This document shows positions 33,657-44,700 of a stretch of 64,000 nt of DNA, one piece after another. The notes under the pieces are model-generated. The model worked only from the letters and a program-made list of their open reading frames with translations, was not told where the DNA came from and ran no database searches. The stretch spans positions 94,329 through 158,328 of the forward strand of contig NAJO01000068.1 in assembly GCA_002077065.1 (NCBI GenBank). The letters are read 5' to 3'. The translations under genes and the position numbers were made by a program. The first letter of the stretch is position 1; each line of letters begins with the position of its first letter. This DNA is from Cryoendolithus antarcticus (Eukaryota > Ascomycota > Dothideomycetes > Cladosporiales > Cladosporiaceae).

Positions 33657-36600
33657 CTGAGGATGTTGGTTACATAAGATACGCTAAGTTCCAAATGACA
33701 GTGCCCCTAGCGCATTCGGCAATGCAACGAAGCGATTCAATTCGTACGAGAGCGAGTTCCATTCTCAACCCACAGTCAGCTGCGTCCAATGGACATATAT
33801 GCTCAGAGCGATTGAATAAGGCTGCTGGCGTCACTACGGCGTATGTCCCGATCGATAGGTACCTCACTGAACCCTTCCGTCGCCGCCAGGGCAAGCTGCA
33901 TAGACTTTGACGCATCCCTCCAGTCACCGCTTATGATGATCGACGAGTAGTGTCATGCACGCGATGTGATGCTGCGGCATCCGCCTCCGAGCTCCTTCCT
34001 TCTCGTTGCTGTTGCGCTCTCACGGTCTGAGTGACTGACCCTCTCCGAACGAGCTTTGCCATCGTCTCAGCCATGGTGAGATCTCGCCGCACCGAGGTAG
34101 ACGGCATTACCATGTCTTGCATGTGCATTCGCCTTACAAGGCCGTTGAGATAGCGACCAATGAGCTTGGGCGCTTCGAGAAGCCTGGTGGAAGCTCAGTC
34201 TCCCATCATGCCACCGGATCCACTTCACATCGGGGCTCCACCGGAGACACGCGACAGCGTACGCAACGGCAGTGCCCACTGGTCTGTAATATCTCAAGGT
34301 CAGGTTTGTGAGCAGGCCAGTAGGAGTAGGTTTAGCATCACCATGGTCGCGCAAAAGTGCTTCCCTTCTAACGAGACAATGAACAGTCGTCCGTCTCCTC
34401 AATCGTCGTCTCACATCGTGCAGCATTGCTCCATCAATGCTGAAACCGCGATCTATTGACATCATTTCTTTGGGCCAAGCGTTGGTAGGCTAGACTCTCA
34501 CCATTTAGCAGCCTGTCACTCTGCAACTACTATGATCCTAGATGCTTGTGCTACCGTACATGCACGAGATCGAGAAGCGGTCGTTACACCGTGCTTTTGC
34601 CAGAGTGAGTGCAATAGCCGGCCGTCCGACTACGTAAGGTTCGAACCTTGTATGCTCAAGGTTGTGGCTCACAGTCTTACCGTACGAACGTCAGAGCGTT
34701 GCCTCGCCTGCTGCTGAACTCACATACCGCCTTACAGCCGCGAATGTGCCGGCCGTGATCTTCGACAAGGTGCTTGCTCGGAGCCCGGGGCGCCAACACG
34801 GCGATGGTACTGAACGTCGACATTAGACTTTCTATATTCACGCACCGGTCAACTTCTTGTCGGCGTTTCCTCGTTAGCAATGGCTGATACCGAGGGACAA
34901 AAATGATGAACGGAGTGGCGGTGTCGATACAGCGAGGTTACAATTACCAGGCACGCCACCAACCTGATGAATGTCGCTTTGTCGCCATCCCACGGACATC
35001 GTACTGCGCGTCAGCAGCTGGTCGATAAAGCGTGGCGGTCGCCATGCAATCTATTAGCATCATCATCCCGTGCTTTGCCGCGCTGAAGGGCACCGCCCGC
35101 AGAGCATGTCCCGTTTCCACGTGGAAATGCGGTACAACCAACGGCTACGGTCTAGACTCTCTTCAAGTCCGTTACACTGGCTGTCCTTCGCACTGGCGCG
35201 ATTCACGGGCTTGTAGGTCTGGTCGTGACACACAGGTATACTGCACACGAAGTACTATGACAGATCACTGGCGGAGGAGCGTCGACTGGATCACTCGCGG
35301 CAGATGTCAAAAGTGCGCCATGGCCGGACTACGCTCCTTATTACGCGAGAGTCGCCGAACTAGAGGGCTTGCCGGCCGCATGTACCAAGCTACCTTTGTA
35401 TGAGCCTGAGGCTTAATACGCGGCATCGCGATTAGACAGGACTGCGTTGTCCATGAGCTGCTAGTAGACCGCCTCGTAGTAGGTGCTCTTGTGTTGAACA
35501 CTCATATTCCATGCTCGATCCAAGCAGCGATCACACCACTATCGAGGATCTGCCAGATCAAGCAGTCGACAAGGAGTCGACCTATGTAGGCACCTCTCAG
35601 GCCCATGCTACTCGATAGATTAAGATACAGCTACGTCTGCTGCAGGGTCGGTGTCGACTCCGAAAGGCCATCATGATGTGGCTTTCCATCCATGTCACTG
35701 CAAGGTAGCAAGCTATCGGATGCAGAAGGCGTATGCGTAGGAACATCCCCACGTTGTTTCTGTGCGGACCAAATAGCTCGAGCATCATACCCCAGTGAAC
35801 ACCGCGCTACCTGTGCGGCTGAGCATGTATCGACAGCGACGCGAAGCCGGTTGCCGATAATGCTCGACGACCTAGGTTGTCTCCAGGACGATCAGAGCAA
35901 TAATAAACTTCTACGACATGCTAGTCGAACACCATTGCAGAAGCTGAGAAAGTCGCGAAACGTTTAGAAGCATCTTCTGCTACGACCGACGAGCCTATCG
36001 CATGGCGACGAGTTCATCAGACGCAGTGGTACACAGCGACCGAAGCTTCGCGCGGGAGAGCTAGCACGTCGGTGAAGTCGCCGTCAGAAATCCGGATACA
36101 CTGTTGTCGGGAATCGAGAAAGACCTTCTCATCCATGCGTAATACAATCGAAGCCCTCTGTCGTGGCCTCCGCGGCCGGCATGTCATTGGCAGCGCGATA
36201 CGCGTGGCATTGCTCTGATCAAGTCTACGCGAGTGGTCAATATCCAGATGCTAGCGTAGTATCAGAAGTACATCCAGATTACTTAGCGCATACTAGATCG
36301 AGGGTATATGCACAGTAAATGTTAATGTATGCACAACAAACCTTATGCGAGATATGCTTTGTGGACGACAGGACGCCGTACTTTACCCTTTGTAACGCCG
36401 ACAAAAGCATATAGGGTGCACCTGCAGCGGAGCAACGAGGCCGCGCTGGCACCAACGTACAGACTTGGAGCATTACTGCTCTGTACTGGTTGAAAGGCTG
36501 CGGCATGACGGGCAATCTGTCCCAGAGTCTTCGAACTTTCATAGCAGTACATTGCTCCGCATTTGATAAGGGAGTCGGTTTGTAGGGTCACGACGACGTA

Positions 36601-36890
36601 GATTGCGGGGAGCCTGGAACCGTCTCCGAGTCTTCAAGATATGATAGGCGAAAGGCGGATGAGATGAATTGCATGTTGTCCCGCCGATGATCTCATATTT
36701 ACGTAGACGGACCCAGTGTTTCGATCGCCAGTCGCGACATGGTGAAGCTCATAAGATAGATAGCGTGGCGGTAAGCGAGCATTGGGCAGCTATGCTTCCA
36801 CCTCGTCTTACGTGACTTCAATGTTGTGCTCTGATCAGTGCTCTCGATACTACGGAGACCTAGGTCCCGACACCGCATCGATACCTCCCT
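33657..36890. other. Gene-poor stretch, 3.2 kb
   Basis: No ORF over about 130 codons and no recognisable protein text on either strand. The left part should contain the sfp1 promoter. Two perfect 14-bp palindromes occur (34636-34649 and 35114-35127, the latter with a CACGTG core). No transposon features recognised. Confidence 0.5.
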
Positions 36891-38922
36891 TCAAGCAAAC
36901 CCGGTGCCTCCAATCGGTCCACCACCAGGCCCAGGTTTCGTGACGATGAAGTTCTCGATCACCGCTGTACCATTTGCCAAAGCTTCAGCCTGCGCTTCAA
37001 GTCAGCCATCAGCACCAATGCGCACGATGAGGTTGTCTTACCTGATCGACAGTGCATGTCGTGCTTACGGCATATGTGTAGCATTCCACCGCTGCCGAGC
37101 CGGGCAATGTCTCTGTCCACTTGTAGCTGTCACTTGGTCCATGGGTACTGTACGTGCCGTGACGTTTGGAGACTGTCGATTATCGTCCAGTGGCTACATC
37201 GCGGTTGGCGAGGGCGCGGTTGAAGATCTGGTAGCTCGTCTCTGGCTGGTAGAAGCTCACTGCATTGTCTTGTCAGCTTGTGCAAAGCAAACAGGCGGTG
37301 CGGAAAGCGGGACTATACCATCGTGACCAGCCTGGAAGACTCGCGAGAACGAGAGACCGCCATATTGGCGAACGACGCCGCCGACGTAGCTGTCGTTAAC
37401 GACGATTTGCTCGTAGCCTGCCTTACGAAAGGATTCTGCGCCGGACCAATTGGCTTGGAGACTCAGCTGCTCAACATCGAGCCCTGCAGTCGTGTCAGCT
37501 CGTTTGAGCTCAAAGCACTTACAGGGTAGACTTACAGGGACATCTGTAGTCCCGATCACCGTATATGAGCGTCACCTTGACGCCTTGATCTAAAAGGTAC
37601 TCAACATCCGGCAATCCTGCTCGCCTGAGAAAGTCGCCACTCCCATAGACGAATTGATTTGTGACCAGATTCGAAGTCGATGTGAAGTTGACCGGCACGC
37701 CTAAAGCCTCCTGCACCCAAGCCCTGTTCGCCCAGCCAGCGACATAATCCGGCGGAAGTGGGTTCGGGTTCAGAGCTGCCATATCAAAAGCACTGCGGCC
37801 GGTAGCTGTATATGCGCCAGCCACATAAGCGAAACGGTAGCCGAGCGCTTCGATGCAGACCTCATTGACTGTAGAGTTGATCGCAAATTCGGTGGGATCG
37901 TACGCTGCGCCTAGGGCTCGGCACTCGAGGATCAGATCGCGACCACCGCCAGGCTTGGTCCAGTTGTACAAGGACTCGGTGTATTCTTGCTCCGTGATGA
38001 AGGAGACATTGTAGGTATAATTGTAGGCCATTCGGGGGTACCACTCAGTCTGGTACAAAAGATCAATGCAGCCATTCGTGATCACTGCGCTGTCGAGATG
38101 GAGGCATTTCCCGTGAAATTCTCCGGCCTCGATGCGACTGTTCTGGCGTTGGAAGTGGGCTGCTGATGTCGAGACCCAGTAGCCACCGTAGGAGTTGCCG
38201 GCGAGACTGAGACGGTCGTTGCGGGTCTTGTACTCGGGGAAGTCGGTGAACCAGAGCTGCGCGAAGTGCCAAAGAGTGTGAGCGGCGATGACGCGGTTGT
38301 TGGCAGTCTTTGTTGGGTCTTGTATCGGTAAGGTGCCATAGAGGAACGTACTATTCTCGGTAGGCACAGAGCCGTTGTAGGCGTCGAAGGGTAGAATGCC
38401 AGATTGTGTAGGATCCGCGTGGTCGAAGAGCAAGTCGAGCGTGCTGTTGACAAAGGTCGAGTACGAGAAGCCTTTTGTCAATGGCTGATCGACGTATAGC
38501 ATATTCGAGTTTTCGTTCCATGACCAAGGGTTGCTCTCGGTGGTGTTGGAGTCTCCGAGAATGTTGCAGGGTCCCCCATCGCTTTTGACGCCGACCTCAC
38601 AGCTGTCACCCGGTCCGCCCGCGAGATAGATGGTAGTCGGAGCGTGGCGTGGATCCTACCTTGCTTCGTAGAACCAAAAGAAGTAAGATGCGTTGTACGG
38701 ATTGTCAAGGTCTTGCACGTCTTTGAGGTAGGTCGAGGGCATATGCACGTAGCCTGCGACCGCTTTGGCATTCTTGCCGCAGATGAAGGTCTCTTTGTAC
38801 GAGATTGAAGCGCCTGGAATGGATGGTATGTGATTGGTGAGGACATTCTTGGGAATCGGAGAAAGACTTGCAGATGCGCTGCCAGCGAAAGCGAGCACCG
38901 CGACCGCCTGGGTAGCGAACAT
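36891..38922 (-). pseudogene. Secreted serine carboxypeptidase (peptidase S10), two in-frame stops
   Basis: Four exons join in one frame: 38922-37536, 37483-37319, 37259-37042, 36989-36891 (introns 52, 59, 52 nt), 623 codons in total. A signal peptide (MFATQAVAVLAFAGSASAS) is followed by SYFFWFYEAR, the oxyanion text YLAGGPGDS and LYVDQPLTKGFSY. The nucleophile Ser is in AGNSYGGYW, Asp in IYGDRDYRCPW and His in VFQAGHDV, so the whole S10 triad is retained. The frame is broken by TAG at 38658-38656 (codon 89, right after FWFYEAR) and TAA at 37182-37180 (about codon 544, after DVATGR). Neither can be spliced out without losing conserved text. All splice sites and the rest of the frame are intact. 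It would have been an extracellular exopeptidase releasing C-terminal residues. Confidence 0.85.
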
Positions 38923-39987
38923 GATTGGAAAGTATTTGGTAATAGCAAGTAGATAGAGATGGTTGCCGGATGCGATGGTGATCGGGTAATGAACAGAGAC
39001 CGGATACTCACGTATTATACCACCTTCGCTCGCCAAATTTCAAGGCTCAGTATAAATGAGCCTCATGGACCTTGTCATCAATACGAGACCCACGACTCGC
39101 ATTGTGGTCAGTCGAACGCCAATCTAGCTGCCTGTAGTACCATAGCTTCACCCAGGCAGTCGCCACGACTTGCTTGAAGGCGCAGATTAGAAGCCATGAG
39201 TGACAGACATAGGTTATTCGCGGCATCGCTAACGTAGTTGGGGGCCTTTTCGCTCTCGTCGCAGTTTCGCAGCGCTAAAAAACACTTTACTTTGAGCATC
39301 GGATTTCACGATAAGTTACGCGTGTGGACGGCTTCGGGAGCGGTCACAGGAGCGGGGAGCACAGGAAGGACAGGGGAATGATGTTGCAGTGTATCACGTC
39401 GTAGGGACTAAGTCGCGTCAATGCGGCCGGAGGATGATCACCCATGCTGCCAAGACTGTGATTTTGGCGAGCCCACGTGATCTGTAATGTTGAGTCGAGG
39501 TGGTCTACCAAGCACCAGATTTTATGCTGCGCTGAATGGCAGTCGCGCCATGAATGCCGGTCCTGGATACAGATTGACGGTCTGATCGCACACCTTTTTA
39601 CAACTGTAAGCGACTTCGAGGACTGAAGAAGATTGATGATGATCTTGATGAATCTTAATATGCATACAGGAACGTCCTGAGCAACGACTATGGTTTGTTT
39701 CCCACCCCAATACTCCGTCGCCAATGCCTATCAAATGGCGGGTATCAAAAAGTAGTCGTCAATGCCCACATCTCCGTGGCCCGGATCAGCGACACGTGAC
39801 CTAACGCTCGAAAGCCTAGCGTAGGCAGGCAATGCCATGAGCGCGATGATGCAGGCTCGAAAGGTCTGCCACACAGTCGAGCACAGCAAGCACCGGAGCC
39901 GGTGAAACAGGCGACAGAAGTAGGCCGGCATTCAATTGCCCACGCCTTGCATCTTCAAACCCATGTTGTGTTACCATGGCCCGAAAT
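38923..39987. other. Intergenic region, no gene seen
   Basis: 1.07 kb between the carboxypeptidase start and the end of the DUF7732-like gene. Should hold the carboxypeptidase promoter. No other feature recognised. Confidence 0.5.
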
Positions 39988-40776
39988 CTACATCAACCAC
40001 ATGGTGTAGCCCACACCAGCGACCACAACCCAGTACCCACTCGACTCCATCACCTTCTGCTTCAAGCTTCCGACCCCGCTCGCAGTGGTGCTGGTGGTCG
40101 AATCATCGGTGCCCGTACCGTTAGGCAGCGTACCATTGACATAAAGCGTATCATTCGCCACCCTCGAGATACTCTGGTTGTTCGCAACACTCGTCAAGTA
40201 GTTCGAGTCCGTGTTGTTATCGCACCCGCACTGACTGTACTCCTCACAGAGGCAAGTCACATTCCTCGTCTCGTTGCGGCCGGACGTGTTATTCCGGTAG
40301 CCGTACGCGTGGCCGTAAGGGTAGGCGTAGACACTGTAGAGCCAGATGCCAGGGAAGACTGCAAGCGCTGCACCGCCGATCAGGAACGGCGCGACGCCAC
40401 CTCGAGATCGGGCACCCGCGCCGTAGGGCGTGGAGGCGCCGCCACCATAGTAGCCACCATAGGTTGGTCGGTAGCCGGATGCTGCGCCTGAGGAGCCAGA
40501 ACCGCGCGAGCCGGAGGAGGACGAGGAGCCTGAGCTACCAGATGATGAGCCGGTGCTGCCTGAGCTGCCAGACGACGAGCCCGAGGAGCCCGAGCTAGAT
40601 GATGACCCTGAAGAGGATCCAGAACCACCGCCCTTCCCTCCACCTCCACCGCCGCCTTTGCGCTTGAAGAGGTCGTTGCCGCGCTCTGCTATTGTGACGA
40701 AGGCTGCGGGCAGCGCGAGGGCGGAGATAGTCGTGATGAGCGCGAAGAGAGTGTAGAATGACTGCGTGAATCTCAT
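39988..40776 (-). CDS. Secreted Ser/Gly-rich DUF7732-like protein
   Basis: 262 aa from ATG 40776 (MRFTQSFYTLFALITTISALALP, clear signal peptide); the 48 upstream in-frame residues are not signal-like. A basic/Gly run (FKRKGGGGGGGKGGG) is followed by about 50 residues of Ser/Gly repeats, then a Tyr/Gly segment. The conserved core is PGIWLYSVYAYPYGHAYGYR, CLCEEYSQCGCDNN and LYVNGTLPNGTG. The Cys pattern CxC...CxC and NGTLPNGT are typical of the fungal DUF7732 family. The hydrophobic C-terminus (SGYWVVVAGVGYTMWLM) looks like a GPI-anchor signal or terminal membrane helix, suggesting a cell-surface protein. Function unknown. Confidence 0.82.
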   Translation of the reverse strand: MRFTQSFYTLFALITTISALALPAAFVTIAERGNDLFKRKGGGGGGGKGGGSGSSSGSSSSSGSSGSSSGSSGSTGSSSGSSGSSSSSGSRGSGSSGAASGYRPTYGGYYGGGASTPYGAGARSRGGVAPFLIGGAALAVFPGIWLYSVYAYPYGHAYGYRNNTSGRNETRNVTCLCEEYSQCGCDNNTDSNYLTSVANNQSISRVANDTLYVNGTLPNGTGTDDSTTSTTASGVGSLKQKVMESSGYWVVVAGVGYTMWLM

Positions 40777-41775
40777 GTCGACGGTTGGTGTGTTGCTGTG
40801 TCCGTGTCGGATTGAAGCTTGAACTCTCGCTTTGCGGACGTCGGTGATGATGTGGAAGTCGATAAATTGCGCTTGGTGTAGGATTGCTTTCAGGTCGAGA
40901 AATAGGTGGCGCACATTCACTCCATGTTATACCATCGCATGGGGGCGATGAAGCGCTGCACTGCCTCCGCGCCGTCATGCCAAGGACGATCGTTCCTGCC
41001 GCCAGACGCAGCGTATCAACGTCACGACATATTCCCCCATCTCCAAACATCGGTCATCAAGTGGCGGATCTCGGATGCCTCCATGCCGACCACGCCTTGG
41101 CTTTGACGATTGCAATGCTTGGTATTCGTTGTTTGCGAGATACGGCCTTGGAAGTGCGTGCAGAAACGTGATCAGTGTGAGGGGCAACCGGTGAACGGAA
41201 TCAAGTTACAGTTCAACACGAGGCTGCAGCGTGGTACCTGACTGGTGCCTGAGGAGAATCCGGGGTGGCACATGCAAGGCTGTGTAGGGCGGCGTGGGCA
41301 GTTGGGCAATGGGAGATCAGCAAATACGATTGCTACGTCTCACAGCGGAGGAGTGAGTTTCACCTGTGATGAGTAACAACTGTCATGAGGGACGTCGCGT
41401 GACCAAACGGCGGTGCAGCACGGAGACTTCGTTTGCTCAAACGCGGTACCGCACTCGTCAAATCACATTGGCCGCAAAGGTAGTGCCTCGAAGGCACAGC
41501 ACATGACCAGACGGTGTACGCGGACCAAGGTAACGTGCCTCACGCTGCGCCAGCGCAAGATGAGAGATATGTCAGATAGGCACATGCGTGCCATGCTGCC
41601 TGCGTATTCGCGTATGGTACACTACCGCACTTCATCTTACACGTGCATTCCACGCGCATTCGAAGCAGACAAACGTCTGCCTCGACAGAGGATGCCCTCC
41701 ACGAGACCACGGCAACCACGTGGACGACGGCCCGACGAGACTCGCTGCAACTGAATCCCGGATACGATGACCTCC
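40777..41775. other. Intergenic region, no gene seen
   Basis: 1.0 kb between the DUF7732-like start and the swr1 stop (both minus strand). Expected to hold the DUF7732-like promoter. Nothing else recognised. Confidence 0.5.
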
Positions 41776-44700
41776 TCACCTCTTCCTCTTCGCCCTATGC
41801 CCCGGATCCCGTCCATGCCTATCCCTCTTCGCCGCCGCACTAACAGCAGCCCTCTGCACAACCCCCTCCCTCATAAGCACTTCCATCCAACCAACCATCC
41901 AGCCATCGACATGCCCCTTCATAGTCTGCTCTCCACTTCCTTCCGCCTTGCCAGCCTTGGCGTTCTCAGCAAACTCCTCCTGCTCGACCTGCTCCTCCTT
42001 CCGCGCCGCCTGCGCAGCAACGACATCCTCCTTGTCCTCGATGGTTTCGATTGCCGAGATACCGGCTTTCTCGCCACCTTCAAATAGGCGATCGATGGCA
42101 GCGCCGACCTCGTCGGAGTCGTTTTGCTTGGCAGACGAGAGATCATAGTCGGTGGTAAAGTTCCCCTCCTGGATGACAGTCTGGTCTAGCAAACTCTTCT
42201 GGTTCGCGCGACGGAGGATGTTCTCTTCGACAGTCTTCTCGCTAACCATTTTGTACACTTCCACGTCTCGGACTTGACCAATGCGATGCGCGCGGTCCAT
42301 GCACTGTTTGTCCATTTGCGGGTTCCAATCGAGGTCGTAGAAGATGACTGAGCTTGCTCCGGTCAAGTTGAGCCCGACGCCACCAGCTCTCGAAGAGAGG
42401 ATCATGACTTGATATTTGCTGTCTGGCCTGTTGAATTCGGCACTGTAGAGTTGTCGGCGCTCAACAGGCGTGGAGCCATCGAGGCGGAGGTAAGGCAGGT
42501 TCAGCAAGTTCAAGAAGCGTTCAAGAATGTCCAGAGTGAGTGTCATCTGGCTGAAGATCAGGCTGCGGGAGCCGCGCGCTTGGAGGTCGCGGAGAAGGTG
42601 CACTAGACGTTGGAGTTTGCCCGAGTCGTAGACTAGGAGGCGGGAGTCGGGGAAGGCGATCGTGGTGCGGATGCGGGCTTCATGGGCGAAGTCGCAGTCG
42701 AAAGCGTAGTCGGGGTCATTGCGGATGAGCGATTGGGTTTGAGGTGGGATGGTAAGGTCGAGAATTGGAGCCGTGGCTTCGGGGGTGACAAATGCGAAGC
42801 GGGCGAGAGTGCTCTGCAGAGCTTCGCTGCGTGAGAGCAATGTCGGAAGCGAACGCTGAAGAGTGGTGCTCTGGGCTTGGAGGATGTCGAACGGTCTTTC
42901 GCTGACTGCGAGCTCCGTGGGGACAGTCTTCGGGTCATGCCAAGGCGTGACGATCGCGAGTCGTCCGAGCACGGAGCAATAAGCTGATGCGCGCGTAGCC
43001 CTGACAGTGATGCGTTCCCTGAGATCTGAGCCGTACACCGGCTGCTTTGCGATCGTGGCATCGGAAACGCGAATAGCATCGCGCAGCTGGCGCAGTACGC
43101 GCTCTCGCTGCTGGTAGCGCTGGAAAGCTCGACATCCGGCAAGAGTCGAAAGATCATGCTTCGAGTCGCCAAGTGCGCTCTCTAGCTCCTTCGCTTCCTG
43201 CTGCAGTTTCTTCGTAGCAGCAAGCTGCCTCGATCGCTTGGTGCAGTGCTTGCTCAGCTGCTCGTTCTTGACGACTAGCAGACTTTCTGGCGTGTCTTCG
43301 CGCAGCCCAAGCAATCTCCTGACGACCGTCTCCTTGACATCGAATGTTCCAGCAACACTCTCCTCCATCGCAAAGCTCGTCTGGATAGGCCTTGGATCAA
43401 AGAGATCCGGGTGATTGCACACCCTCCTCAGACTCAACAACACCCGACCAGCAGTCACTGCATTACCTCTAGCGAGCTGTGCCTTCGTATCCGCCAAGCC
43501 CATATAATCCTGATACAGCTGCCTCTGCCTCTTACTCAACTTACACACAACAGTGTGCTCAGTCTTCTTCGGCAAATCCTTCTCCACGTCGGACTTGAGA
43601 CGACGAAGCATGAAAGGCCGGAGCTGAGTGTGCAGCTGCGCGATGATGTCTGAGGCACCTTTGGAGAGCGCAGAGACGCCTCGGTCAAAGATCTCTTTGA
43701 CAGGTTCGCGCCAGTGATTGAGGAACTCTTCGAGCTCGCCGACGGAGGTGGCTTCATTTGAGGCATTGGGGTTGATACGTTGTTGCTGGCCGGCTGTGAG
43801 GAAAGTGAGGAGGGCCCAGAGTTCACCAAGGGAATTTTGCAGAGGTGTACCAGTCAGAAGTAGGCGAGCGGAAGTCTTGAGGCGGACGAGGTTCTGGTAC
43901 ATCGCGGTCTGGAAATTACGGATGTTATGCGCTTCGTCGAGGATGAGGTAGTGCCAAGTGACATTGCGGATGGCGTTGATATCTTTGACAGCGATCTGAT
44001 AGGAGGTGACTACCACATTGTACCCGCGCTTGCTCTTGTCTTCGTGGTGAGGGTCGTTCGCCCAGCCACTGCGCTTGCGGATGCGCTCTTCGGTCGAGCC
44101 ATAGTATGCTAGCACGCGAAAGCCTGGCAGGAACTTGTTGAATTCTGTGACCCAATTGAGCACAACTGATGTGGGTACAACGACAAGATGAGGCTCCCAG
44201 ACCTCGAGCTTCTCGGCTAGATGCGCGAGCAGAGCAATCGTTTGGATGGTCTTGCCCAGACCCATCTCATCGGCCAGAATACCGTTGGTGTAGTTCTTAT
44301 ACAATGAGGCAAGCCAGTCAAGTCCAGCATGTTGGTACGAACGAAGTTCTCCGTGCAGTAGGTCGGGCTGTGGGATGAGCTGCTTCGTTGCGCCATCGGA
44401 ACGGACCAACGAGACTGGCGTGCCAGGCACTGATTGATGCTCTGTCCCATCGGCAGCCGCTAGCACATCCAGTCTCTTGATGGTAGCTTGGGTGTCAATA
44501 GTAATGTCCGAGGGTGTCGCTGGCCTTGGGTTGGAATCGTTACGAGGTGCCTCGATCGCTACGTCCGATTTGTGGATTACCGGCGCTGTTTCTATCGAGT
44601 GAACTTCTTCTGCTGCCTCGCTCGGCTCTCTTATATACTCAAGCTGGTCGTCTTCGGCATTCCGCTCATCCGCGCTAGCCATCGGTGTGGGCAACGCAGC

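Noticed and set aside
34600..34655. tRNA-like GGTTCGAACC T-arm
   Set aside because: It is part of a perfect palindrome, and no acceptor, D or anticodon stems could be formed around it.
35032..35403. 123-codon plus-strand ORF in the gene desert
   Set aside because: No motif, Arg/Cys/Trp-rich random-looking composition and no supporting splice or leader signals.
24274..38658. Stop-codon reassignment or programmed readthrough
   Set aside because: Three different stops (TGA, TAG, TAA) are involved, all other genes use the three stops normally as terminators, and no strong readthrough context is present.
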